From Bacillota bacterium (lineage in GTDB: Bacteria > Bacillota > DSM-12270 > Thermacetogeniales > Thermacetogeniaceae): a stretch of 64,000 bases of DNA. The notes below the pieces were generated by a model that did not search any database, had not been told where the DNA came from, and worked only from the letters and a program-made list of their open reading frames with translations. The stretch lies in contig JARYLU010000002.1 of the NCBI GenBank assembly GCA_029907475.1, positions 112,206 to 176,205 on the forward strand, read 5' to 3'. Shown here one piece after another: positions 36,601-43,832 of the stretch. How positions within the stretch are numbered: position 1 is the stretch's first letter; each line of letters starts with the position of its first letter. A program made the translations under genes and the position numbers.

Positions 36601-37469
36601 GGAAAGGGGATGACGAGACCTGGCGGGACGCCACCCTGCGCATTTTCGCCGCGAGGCCTGGAACTTACCAGGCCGGGGTAAATCTGGCGGTCTACGCCTC
36701 GGCCTGGAAAGAAGAGAAGGATCTGGCCGACATCTTTGTCTACTGGAACGGGTATGCCTACGGCAAGGGGGTCTTCGGTAAGGAGGCCTTCAGGCAACTC
36801 CAGTCGAATCTACGTACCGTAGACGTTACCTACAACAAGGTGGTGACAGATGAGAGCGATCTCTTCTCCTGCTGCTGCTATTTCGGCACACACGGCGGCC
36901 TGACCGCGGCGGCGCGGGTTGCCTCGGGGAAGGAGGTCAAAACGTACTACGGAGACACCAGGGAGCCGGAGCACGTGGAGGTTCGGACGCTGGCCGACGA
37001 AATCCGGCGCGTGGTGCGGACGAAGCTCCTCAATCCCAAGTGGATCGAGGGGCAGAAGCGGCACGGCTACAAGGGAGCCGGGGACATTTCCAAAAGGGTT
37101 GGCCGGGTTTACGGCTGGGAAGCTTCAACCCGAGAGGTTGACGACTGGATTTTCGACGACATCACGAAAACCTTCATCCTGGATGAAGAAAACCGCAAGT
37201 TCTTCGAAGAACACAACCCCTGGGCCATGGAGGAGATTGCTCGCCGCCTCCTGGAGGCCCACCAGCGCGGCTTATGGAACGCCGATCCCGAGGTGCTGGA
37301 GGGCTTGAAGGAGTTCTACCTGGAAATCGAGGGTTGGATTGAAGAGAAAATGGGCGAAGTTAAGGGGGACTTCCAGGGCGGGGCGATTGACATCCTCACC
37401 GCCGAAGAAGTGGCCGACTGGGGCGCCAAGATGCAGGAAATCAAAGCCAAACTCGGCAGTTCAAGCTGA
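33606..37469 (+). CDS. CobN/ChlH-family large chelatase subunit (copy 1, with Cys insert)
   Basis: 1287 residues from TTG 33606 (GGGGAGG upstream). Full-length CobN/ChlH fold: the active-region motif HVGTHGNLEFLPGKG places H553 and H557 as likely metal or porphyrin contacts; further blocks are IPTGRNFYSLDP-like (PTGRNFYSLDPHRVPTRAAW) and RHGYKGAGDISKRV. In this copy three cysteines in a C-x4-C-x4-C pattern (C511, C516, C521) precede the motif, where copy 2 has none. CobN inserts cobalt into a corrin ring with CobST or ChlID in aerobic B12 synthesis. An anaerobe making B12 would normally use CbiK/CbiX, and no synthesis genes are here. Between two exporters and near importers, metal exchange or removal on imported tetrapyrroles is a better guess. 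Confidence 0.88.
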   Translation: MKKITAVMWHSHTTTMRRAGELVKDFLELRCYSARFLEEGKEELALALEDMRQADLIFFYRSTGETIWEELEATVKEMEKPVVCAAHDPALWLLSTVDPEVVARCHTYVVYGGPENFAQMLRYLSAEVLGTKLPYQEPISYPWEGVYHPDAPHCFGSVEDYLAWYRPKDAPAVGLLFSRSHWVNGNLAVEDLLIRLFEERGYNVIPVFCYSLKDAELGTRGSGEVVRDYFFDREGRPRIKALVKLISFFLEARTRSDDFQREGVAAAGVTLLQQLGVPVFQPVASFYRTVEEWERDPQGLNHDISWCIALPEFEGVIEPIFIAGARREGELEFREPVPERCRRLVERVANWIRLAEKPVRERKVAFVLHNNPCASVEATVGSGANLDTIESVARILQQMQKAGYTVEAPAGGKELIDAIMERKAISEFRWTTTDEIITKGGALKLIPVEEYREWFDTLSPRVQERLTDAWGAPPGEAKNGVPAAMVHEGKIVVTGVQYGNAVVCVQPKRGCAGARCDGQVCKILHDPDIPPPHQYLATYRYLERDFGVDAIVHVGTHGNLEFLPGKGVGLSGDCYPDLGIGTIPHLYIYNADNPPEGTIAKRRSYATLVDHMQTVLTQGELYDELAELERCLEEYEKAKVADPARAHTLEHLIIEEIKKTNLDKQIPVDGGHVNFAATVEKAHALLSTIRNTQVQDGQHIFGELPQGERKIAFINSILRFDAGQETSLRRAVAALMDLELSELLADQGRISLRFGKSYGALLEEIDRASRAFIGYFLKGKEVGPGLAQEVLGDKFICLEALSSLNAVLPRVLELDARIEASREIESLLSGFAGRYIPAGPSGLITRGRDDVLPTGRNFYSLDPHRVPTRAAWEVGKRLAQKVLEKHLAEEGRYPENIALYWMCNDIMWADGEGLGQMFYLLGVKPKWLPNGRVSGIEVIPLEELGRPRIDLTVRVSGITRDNFPNCVELLDEAIQFVAALDEPPEQNYVRKHTLAQLDGKGDDETWRDATLRIFAARPGTYQAGVNLAVYASAWKEEKDLADIFVYWNGYAYGKGVFGKEAFRQLQSNLRTVDVTYNKVVTDESDLFSCCCYFGTHGGLTAAARVASGKEVKTYYGDTREPEHVEVRTLADEIRRVVRTKLLNPKWIEGQKRHGYKGAGDISKRVGRVYGWEASTREVDDWIFDDITKTFILDEENRKFFEEHNPWAMEEIARRLLEAHQRGLWNADPEVLEGLKEFYLEIEGWIEEKMGEVKGDFQGGAIDILTAEEVADWGAKMQEIKAKLGSSS

Positions 37470-37545
37470 CCCTCCTTGATACTAAGGAGCTTCAGCTAAC
37501 AATGTTTTGATTGAGCTTGAACTGTGTGAATTGGAGGCGTCCTGA

Positions 37546-38490
37546 TTGGCAAAAAGCCTTGCTTCTGCTGGTTTAAAAGGGGAAGGCTCCCCTCCCTCGC
37601 CGGTTGCAGGGGAACCGTCTTCCGTTGGTTTGCGGAGCGCCCTTGAGGTGCACAGTGTGGTCAAGCGCTACAGCCGGGTTACGGCGGTGGATGGAGTGAC
37701 CTTTAGCGTGGCCTACGGGGAAATTTTCGGGCTGCTTGGCCCCAACGGGGCAGGAAAAACAACCACCATCCGGATGCTGACCACTTTGACGCGCCCTACA
37801 TCAGGCGAGCTTTATGTGGCCGGTTATTCCGTCCAGAAAAACCCGGTTCAGGTGAAGAAGCATATCGGGGTGGTGCCGCAACAGAATAACCTGGAACGGG
37901 AGCTGACGGGCCGGGAGAACCTGCTGCTCCACGCCCTCCTGCACAAAATGCCGAAAAACGCCCGGGAGCAGCGGATCGCCGAACTTTTAGCTTACGTAGG
38001 TCTGGACGGCTGGGCCGGTGAGCGCGTCCAGAACTATTCGGGAGGGATGGCCCGGCGCCTTTTGATCGCCCGGGCGCTGGTGCACCACCCCCCGATCCTG
38101 TTTTTAGACGAGCCCACCATTGGGCTTGACCCCCAGACCCGCAGGAAGATCTGGGATCTCATCCTGTTGATGAACCGGGCCGGCGCGACAGTCCTGCTGA
38201 CCACCCACTACATCGAAGAGGCCGAAAGCTTGTGCCACCGGGTGGGAATTATGGACCGCGGGAAACTGATCACCCTGGGTTCTCCAGGTGAGCTCAAAGA
38301 GAGGCTGGGCAGCTACTGCGTGGAATACCTGAATGAACAGGGGACGGAGCGTCACTTCTTTGCCGCCCGGCACGAGGCGCGGGCCTTTGCCGCAGCGCAG
38401 GAATGCGATACCGTAGTCCGGCGCACCAACCTGGAGGATGTTTTCGTGGAGCTCACAGGGCGTGAGGGAGGGGAGCTTGCCTCTGGATAA
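37546..38490 (+). CDS. ABC-2 exporter ATPase, second system
   Basis: 314 residues from TTG 37546 (GGAGG about ten bases upstream). It has a ~30-residue N-terminal leader before the ABC domain. Walker A GPNGAGKTTT, signature YSGGMARRLLIARAL, Walker B ILFLDEPTIGLD, tail RTNLEDVFVELTGRE. It is clearly related to the ATPase at 31972, so the two exporters probably arose by duplication around CobN. It overlaps the next gene. Confidence 0.9.
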   Translation: MAKSLASAGLKGEGSPPSPVAGEPSSVGLRSALEVHSVVKRYSRVTAVDGVTFSVAYGEIFGLLGPNGAGKTTTIRMLTTLTRPTSGELYVAGYSVQKNPVQVKKHIGVVPQQNNLERELTGRENLLLHALLHKMPKNAREQRIAELLAYVGLDGWAGERVQNYSGGMARRLLIARALVHHPPILFLDEPTIGLDPQTRRKIWDLILLMNRAGATVLLTTHYIEEAESLCHRVGIMDRGKLITLGSPGELKERLGSYCVEYLNEQGTERHFFAARHEARAFAAAQECDTVVRRTNLEDVFVELTGREGGELASG

Positions 38491-39268
38491 AGCGGATAAC
38501 CGGAAAATTGCGGCATGGGTGGCGCGGTACCTGGACTGGCTGCCGATTCTCCTGGCGATAGGAATCGTCTGGCGGCGGCGCTGGTGGCGTTTTCTTGTGG
38601 GAGGAATTAACCGGCCGCTGATCTTCCTGGCCATCTTTGCCTGGAATCTGAAGGAGCCGGCAGTGACCGCTGCAGGCAGTTACCTGCGTTTTCTGGTGCC
38701 GGGGCTGGTGGTAATGGCGGCGGTCTCGGCCAGCTATACTGACCTCGTAAACTGGTTTACCCTGCGGAGGACCTACTACCGCGTCCTGGACGAGTACTTG
38801 CTTGCGCCGATTTCCAACGCCTCTCTCCTGGCAGGGCACGTCCTGGGCGCGGCAGGTAAAGGTTTTACAATTGCCCTCGCGGTTTTTCTCGCGGCCTGCC
38901 TTTTTGTTGAGGGATTTCATTTTGCACCTTTGGTTTTTCTCCAGTTGTTCACCATCTGCCTTACCTTCGCCTGCCTCGCCGTCGCTGTTGCAATGCTCGC
39001 CGGGGGAGATAAAGATGCTTTGATGTTTACCAACCTGATCGTTTTTCCCATGACCTTTTTCTGCGGGACGTTCTTCCCTGTAGAACGGCTCCCGGGTTTC
39101 TTGAAGCTCGGGAGCTGGTTTTTGCCCCTCACGGCTGCCACTTATAATCTGCGGAGCCTCGCTTTGACCGGAACCGGCAACCTGGCCTGGTTTTGCCAGA
39201 GCCTGGGCTGGTTCGGGATTCTCTATTTTCTTGCTTACTATTTATTAAAGTTAAAGCGGGAGGACTAG
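38477..39268 (+). CDS. ABC-2 exporter permease, second system, subunit 1
   Basis: 263 residues from TTG 38477 (GGGAGGGGAG just upstream); the frame is open from ATG 38438 inside the ATPase gene. Six membrane segments; the ABC-2 block FPMTFFCGTFFPVERLPGFL is present. The hydrophilic start DKADNRKIAAW is unusual for the family. It is followed 2 bp later by another permease, so this exporter would be a heterodimer in the membrane. Confidence 0.85.
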   Translation: MPLDKADNRKIAAWVARYLDWLPILLAIGIVWRRRWWRFLVGGINRPLIFLAIFAWNLKEPAVTAAGSYLRFLVPGLVVMAAVSASYTDLVNWFTLRRTYYRVLDEYLLAPISNASLLAGHVLGAAGKGFTIALAVFLAACLFVEGFHFAPLVFLQLFTICLTFACLAVAVAMLAGGDKDALMFTNLIVFPMTFFCGTFFPVERLPGFLKLGSWFLPLTAATYNLRSLALTGTGNLAWFCQSLGWFGILYFLAYYLLKLKRED

Positions 39269-39270
39269 CC

Positions 39271-40059
39271 GTGTCTTTCGGTGATTCTCGAGATCTCAGA
39301 CGGCAGGTTTTGATGCCTGCCTGGTATCCGATTATCTGGGAGGAACTGGTTTACTGGCGGAGCAAATTCTGGCTTTATCTGGTGACATACATGCTTTCTC
39401 CGCTGATCTTTCTTTTATCCTTCGGCTTTGGGGTAGGGCAAAGGCTCCGGCTGGTCATGCCCGGCGGCATGAGCTACCTCGAGTTTCTCGTACCTGGTGT
39501 AATCGCCCTCGCCCTTTTCAACAATGGTGTGACCTCAGTAACAGTGCGCATGTTTTACACGAGGCTCCACTACTACAGCTTTGAAGCCTACCGCGTGGCC
39601 CCCGTAGGCACCTTTTCCCTCTGGCTCGGCTACGCCCTGGCCGGGACCATGCGGGGACTGCTGGCCGGGCTGGTGGTGCTGGGGATGGTTCTCCTCCTGA
39701 TTCCCGGGCTTGGCCTTAACTGGCGCTTTTTCGGGAGCATGGCGCTGGCCTCTTTTTGTTTCGGCAGCTTTGGCGTCCTGATCGGTTTGCTGCTGCGCTC
39801 TTTTGACGACCAGGCCCTGGCCAGCGAGTTTATTTTTGTCCCGATGACTTTCTTAAGCGGTACATTGCTCCCGGTGGAGCGCCTGCCGGCTCTGCTCCAG
39901 AAGCTTGTCTGGCTCTTCCCCCTCACCCCTGCGGCTCAGCTCCTGCGCGCCACCCTTGCCGGGTCGGGGTTCCCCTGGGAGTCGGCTGTACTGGTCGTGG
40001 GCTGGACCCTCTTCTTCTTTTGCGCGGGCTGGCTCCGCCTGAGTACTTCAGATGTATGA
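39271..40059 (+). CDS. ABC-2 exporter permease, second system, subunit 2
   Basis: 262 residues from GTG 39271 (GGGAGG upstream); the open frame back to 39193 overlaps the preceding gene and is not used. Six membrane segments with VPMTFLSGTLLPVERLPALLQ. It is the last gene of the apparent 12 kb unit beginning at 27815; leader element 6 follows. Confidence 0.87.
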   Translation: MSFGDSRDLRRQVLMPAWYPIIWEELVYWRSKFWLYLVTYMLSPLIFLLSFGFGVGQRLRLVMPGGMSYLEFLVPGVIALALFNNGVTSVTVRMFYTRLHYYSFEAYRVAPVGTFSLWLGYALAGTMRGLLAGLVVLGMVLLLIPGLGLNWRFFGSMALASFCFGSFGVLIGLLLRSFDDQALASEFIFVPMTFLSGTLLPVERLPALLQKLVWLFPLTPAAQLLRATLAGSGFPWESAVLVVGWTLFFFCAGWLRLSTSDV

Positions 40060-40257
40060 ACCACGGATTATATCCTCATACGTCCATGGGTTGCAACAGG
40101 GTCAATTTCTCCACCCTGGCAATGCTGAATCGTTGCTGGCAAGATGCCGGCAGTTCTGCTCCTGGCAGGCAGCCAGAAGGATAGAATCGTTGTTGCTAAA
40201 GGGGCGCGATCAAAGGTTAACCTGGCTTCCTTTTAAAATTTTTTTAGGAAGAGTGGA

Positions 40258-40366
40258 AGGATTTTCATAGAACGTGTCGAACAAGTTAAAATAGCGAACC
40301 TGGATACAAATGAGCACCACGAAGGTCTCCGCCAGGATGAAAGGGGATTGCCGTGGTCTTTTTCTT
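40258..40366 (+). promoter_or_regulatory. Leader element 6: sigma-H-like promoter plus CCACGAAGGT hairpin, upstream of cobalamin riboswitch 1
   Basis: AGGATTTT (40258-40265), 11 nt, TCGAAC (40277-40282); hairpin CACCACGAAGGT...CCGTGGTC (40315-40358) followed by TTTTTC. The cobalamin riboswitch starts 50 bp later. It could end the upstream exporter operon or be a first checkpoint of the transcript that then enters the riboswitch. The stretch 40060-40257 shows no gene. Confidence 0.55.
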
Positions 40367-40415
40367 TGGTTGAGGGTTCACGTGTACTTTTATTTTGAGA
40401 ATTGAATAATCCGAA

Positions 40416-40669
40416 GCAGGGTGCTCTTCCCGTTGGACTGAAAACGGGGGACTATAAAGGGAAGTCCGGTGCAAGTCCGGCGCGGTCCCGCCACTGTGAT
40501 GGGGAGTTGCCGTACAGAAGGCCACTGTCCGGCACTCAATGCTGAGTGATTGGAAACGGGCTGGGTTCGGTTCAGATTCCGAACTTCGGCTCAAGTTTCA
40601 GGTAGCAATTGAGTGCCGGACGGGAAGGCGTGCGGCGGCCATGAGCCAGAGCCAGGAGACCTGCCCTGC
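40416..40669 (+). ncRNA. Cobalamin riboswitch 1
   Basis: The conserved core is plain: AAGGGAAGTCCGGTGCAAGTCCGGCGCGGTCCCGCCACTGTGA (in pieces from 40457), GCCACTGTCC, the long peripheral arm with GGCACTCAATG...GAGTGCC, GGGAAGGCG and the terminal GCCAGGAGACC. P1 closes by GCAGGG (40416) with CCCTGC (40664). It should sense a corrinoid and turn down the nitrilase-BtuFCD-CbiZ operon when it is plentiful. Confidence 0.95.
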
Positions 40670-40728
40670 CTCGCCAACCATACCTGCCTACGCGGATAGG
40701 AAGGGGGGTTTTGATTTTTGTATAATTT

Positions 40729-40756
40729 CACCCCGCCCAGGCAGGTGGGGTTTTCG
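40729..40756 (+). terminator. Terminator of cobalamin riboswitch 1 (expression platform)
   Basis: ACCCCGCC / GGTGGGGT stem followed by TTTTCGATTTTTAT. The right arm CAGGCAGG could pair with CCTGCCTA just upstream, offering an antiterminator. This fits transcriptional attenuation by the riboswitch. Confidence 0.7.
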
Positions 40757-40769
40757 ATTTTTATCTGAC

Positions 40770-40859
40770 ATGGTATGGGAGGCCGGGTTGGAGATAGCGG
40801 AGGCCCTCAAAGAGCCATACCTGGACATCGAGGCGGAGCTGGAGGCCCGCACCGAAGCC
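40770..40859 (+). pseudogene. Remnant of a cobN 3' end
   Basis: Thirty codons read MVWEAGLEIAEALKEPYLD then IEAELEARTEA, about two thirds identical to the very end of CobN copy 2 (MWQAGREMAEALRDIYLD then IEAELEARTEI). The frame runs on without a cobN-like stop into the nitrilase gene region. No other cobN sequence lies between it and riboswitch 1, so a riboswitch-controlled cobN seems to have been deleted, leaving its last codons. Confidence 0.75.
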
Positions 40860-40908
40860 TGGAAAAGCAAGCGCGAGAAGCCAAGCAAGCCGGGGAGAGT
40901 GAGGTCAT

Positions 40909-42606
40909 TTGAAAGAAAAGAAAGAAGTCAAAACAGCGTTGATTCACGCCGCCATCGCCTGGAAGGACAAGGAATACAACTTGAGAAACCTGCTCGCCTT
41001 AAACGAAGAGGCGGCGCGTCAAGGGGCGAAAATCATCGTCAGCCCTGAGTTGGCCCTTTCAGGCTACTCTTTTTACAGCAGAAGCGAAATCGCATTCCTT
41101 GCGGAAACGATACCCGGCCCCGCCACGGAGCGGTTTTCCGAGGTAGCCCGGCGGCACCAGGTTTACCTTGCCTTGGGGCTCCCGGAATGCGACCAGAAAA
41201 CCGGGCTGCTCTACAATTCCGCCGTCTTCATCGGACCCGGAGGCGAGGTTTTGGGTCGTGCCCGGAAGCTTGCCCCCGCCTTTAAGGAAAACCTCTGGTC
41301 GGCCCGGGGCAACCTTCCGGTCCTGGTCTGCGAGACCGCCTACGGGAGGGTAGGGTTGATCATCTGCGCCGATGCCTACTGGTACAAACCGGCCCGGCTG
41401 GCCGCCCTGAAAGGGGCGCGCCTTTTGCTGGTTCTGGCAAACTGGCCGCCCCAATGCCACCCCCCGGAGAATTTCTGGAGGGCACGCGCCCTGGAAAACG
41501 GGTTCTATCTCCTGGCCTGCAACAGAACAGGCACGGACAGAAGCATGGACTGCACCCAGGCCCGCTCCTACCTGATCGATTCTGCAGGGTCAATCGTACA
41601 GGAGTTCCAGGCAGCAGAGGACGCCATCTTTTACGCTGACATCCCGCTGGAGGGTGAAAAATTTCCTTCCGCTCCCGTTCAGGAGCGGCTGGCTGCCAGG
41701 CGTCCAGAGCTTTATCAAGATATCGCCCTGGATGCCTTTTCCCACTTCGAGCCCGAAATGCTGCTGGGGCTCCCTGCGCCGGGGCCCTTTGTTACGGCTG
41801 CCGTCCAGTTCCGGCCCTTGCCCTTGAGGCTGGCCGAAAACCGGCAAATGATGGCATCTCTCCTTGACAGGGCCTGCGTGATGGCGGAGGAACGCAAGCT
41901 GAAGCTGGACCTCGCGGTCCTTCCGGAGCTTGCCACAACGGGTGTGCTTGCAGCCCGCGCGGAGGCCTTGCAAGGTGCTGAAGCAATCCCCGGACCCACT
42001 GTGGACCTTCTGGCGCGTAAGGCGTGGGAGAAGCGCCTGTACGTGGTTTGGGGAATGGCGGAGCGGGACGGGGAATCGCTTTTCAATACTGCAGTTCTCG
42101 TCGGTCCTGCAGGTCTACTGGGAAAATACCGCAAGGTCCACCCTTCCCCTCTTGATGCGGGGTGGGCCCGGGCCGGGGAAAACGAATTCGTCAGCTTTGA
42201 CCTTCCTTGCGCTCGTGTGGGGCTACTATTAGGCAGCGACCTGCTATTCCCCGAAAGCGCTGAGAGTCTCGCCAAGAGGGGCGTGGACCTCCTCTGCGTC
42301 CCCGCCTTCTGGACCGAAAAGGAAATCCTTTTCCTTTGGGAGGCCAGGGCCGTGGAGCAGCAGGTGCACCTGGTGGTGGCAAACCAGTGGGGAGGGGAGG
42401 GAAGCTGCGGTGCAGGGGGGAGCTTCATCTTCAGCTATGCCAGGCACCCGGAAAAGAGGCAGAAAATCGCTGCCCCAGGTGCAGGGGACGAGATCAGGGT
42501 TTTGCTTTTGAACCCCCTTTCTACCAGGCAGAAAAGGTTTCTAGAGGCGGTGGATTATGAGCCGTTGCTAAGCAAGAACGACCGCGCTTTCAAAAAATGG
42601 AAATAA
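40909..42606 (+). CDS. Tandem carbon-nitrogen hydrolase (nitrilase fold), second domain lacking catalytic Cys
   Basis: 565 residues from TTG 40909. Two nitrilase-superfamily domains. Domain 1 (about 5-255) has the full triad E47 (SPELALSGY), K120 (ARKLAP) and C153 (LIICADAYW). Domain 2 (about 293-545) keeps E340 (LPELATTGV) and K409 (GKYRKVHP), but the cysteine position is glycine (G442 in LLLGSDLLFPE), so it is probably a non-catalytic partner domain, since nitrilases work as dimers. It is the first gene after cobalamin riboswitch 1, with BtuFCD and CbiZ downstream. An amidase acting on corrinoid side-chain or loop amides would fit; other amide or NAD-synthetase-like substrates cannot be excluded. 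Small, soluble, no signal peptide. Confidence 0.85.
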   Translation: MKEKKEVKTALIHAAIAWKDKEYNLRNLLALNEEAARQGAKIIVSPELALSGYSFYSRSEIAFLAETIPGPATERFSEVARRHQVYLALGLPECDQKTGLLYNSAVFIGPGGEVLGRARKLAPAFKENLWSARGNLPVLVCETAYGRVGLIICADAYWYKPARLAALKGARLLLVLANWPPQCHPPENFWRARALENGFYLLACNRTGTDRSMDCTQARSYLIDSAGSIVQEFQAAEDAIFYADIPLEGEKFPSAPVQERLAARRPELYQDIALDAFSHFEPEMLLGLPAPGPFVTAAVQFRPLPLRLAENRQMMASLLDRACVMAEERKLKLDLAVLPELATTGVLAARAEALQGAEAIPGPTVDLLARKAWEKRLYVVWGMAERDGESLFNTAVLVGPAGLLGKYRKVHPSPLDAGWARAGENEFVSFDLPCARVGLLLGSDLLFPESAESLAKRGVDLLCVPAFWTEKEILFLWEARAVEQQVHLVVANQWGGEGSCGAGGSFIFSYARHPEKRQKIAAPGAGDEIRVLLLNPLSTRQKRFLEAVDYEPLLSKNDRAFKKWK

Positions 42607-42636
42607 ATTCTAGCATTGAGGGAGGTTTGAGTTTTG

Positions 42637-43764
42637 ATGTTCAGGCAGCAAAAAAAGTTCTTTCTGGCCTGCATCCTGGTCTCATCCCTGGTTTTACTGG
42701 CGGGCTGTAGTAAGGGAAAAACGGAAACGGCAACCGGTGCCGTTGAACTCAGGTATGCCACGGGGTTCAAAATCGAGCACCTGGCTGGGGGCTGTAAACA
42801 GGTCACCGACGGGGAAGGGAGGAAGCTGCTCCTGGTCCCGCGGGGCCAGCGGCCGCCGTCAGGATACGGGAGTCTACCCGTGGTTTACACGCCGGTCGAG
42901 CGGGTGGTAGTCGGCTCCACTACCCAGGCCGCCCTCTTGAGGCCGCTTGGGGAACTGGGAAGCATCACCGGTGTGACCACGGAAAAAGAGCACTGGTATC
43001 TCGAAGCGGTCAAAGAGGGGCTGGAGCAGGGCAGGATTCAACTGGTTGGCAGCGGTATGGGGCCCCTGGATTACGACCGGGTTGTGGCTTTGAGGCCGGA
43101 TCTCGTCCTCATCTACACGGGAACCCCCGGCTCTCCTGAGACGCTCCGGAAACTGGAGGAGCTGAAGGTTCCCGTGGCGGTGGAGAACAGCCACCTGGAG
43201 CAGCACCCCCTGGGGAGAATGGAGTGGGTGAAGTTTCTCGCAGCCTTTTACGGAAAGGAGGAGGCGGCGGCAGAGTTTTTCGAAGCTGCAGCGAAGAGGA
43301 CTGAAGAAATCACCGGAGAAGCCGTAAAGGCGAGAGCGAAGCCCAAGGTCCTCTGGGGAAGCATCTACCAGGGAAAGGTATACGTGCCGGCCGGGGCTTC
43401 GTATGCCGCCAGGATGATTGAAATGGCCGGCGGCGACTACCTCTTTAAGGACCTTGCGGGAGCGGGAAGCAGCACGGTGACGCTGGAAGAGTTCTACGCC
43501 CGGGGGAAAAGTGCGGATGTTTACATTTCCTCCACAATGCCCAACTACGGAATCACCTCCATCGCAAAGATCGTTGAGCAGGCAAAGGTTCTGGCAGACC
43601 TGCCGCCGGTGAAGGAAGGAAAGGTCTGGTGCTTCCAGCCCTGGTACTACCAGGCGCAGGATAAAACCGATGAAATGATCGCGGATCTTGCCGCCATTTT
43701 TCATCCCGAACTCTTTCCGGAAGTGAAAATTAAACATCATTTACAACTTCCTACAAGTTCGTAG
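42637..43764 (+). CDS. btuF: Corrinoid ABC transporter binding lipoprotein (BtuF-like, copy D)
   Basis: 375 residues from ATG 42637 (TTG 42634 adjoins it; GGAGG upstream). Lipobox LLAGC (Cys about residue 25). Peripla_BP_2 fold: TPVERVVVGSTTQAALLRPLGELGSITGV, DRVVALRPDLVLIY, and a C-terminal WYYQAQDKTDEMIADLAAIFHPELF. It differs from copies A-C and lacks their terminal KGxWxYP. Being in a cobalamin-riboswitch operon with permease, ATPase and CbiZ, it is the best corrinoid-binding candidate among the four. Confidence 0.88.
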   Translation: MFRQQKKFFLACILVSSLVLLAGCSKGKTETATGAVELRYATGFKIEHLAGGCKQVTDGEGRKLLLVPRGQRPPSGYGSLPVVYTPVERVVVGSTTQAALLRPLGELGSITGVTTEKEHWYLEAVKEGLEQGRIQLVGSGMGPLDYDRVVALRPDLVLIYTGTPGSPETLRKLEELKVPVAVENSHLEQHPLGRMEWVKFLAAFYGKEEAAAEFFEAAAKRTEEITGEAVKARAKPKVLWGSIYQGKVYVPAGASYAARMIEMAGGDYLFKDLAGAGSSTVTLEEFYARGKSADVYISSTMPNYGITSIAKIVEQAKVLADLPPVKEGKVWCFQPWYYQAQDKTDEMIADLAAIFHPELFPEVKIKHHLQLPTSS

Positions 43765-43832
43765 GACATAAAAATCTGCCGGGCCTGGCTTTTCACAAGT
43801 CAGGCTCCCGCATGGGCATGAGGTGAATTCCG

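Noticed and set aside
40052..40270. 72-codon plus-strand frame after the last ABC-2 permease
   Set aside because: Starts inside the permease stop without a ribosome-binding site and shows no recognisable features.
40539..41048. Open plus-strand frame across riboswitch 1 and the cobN remnant
   Set aside because: Its first third is riboswitch RNA and its last third is out of frame with the nitrilase gene; only 40770-40859 shows homology (to the cobN end).
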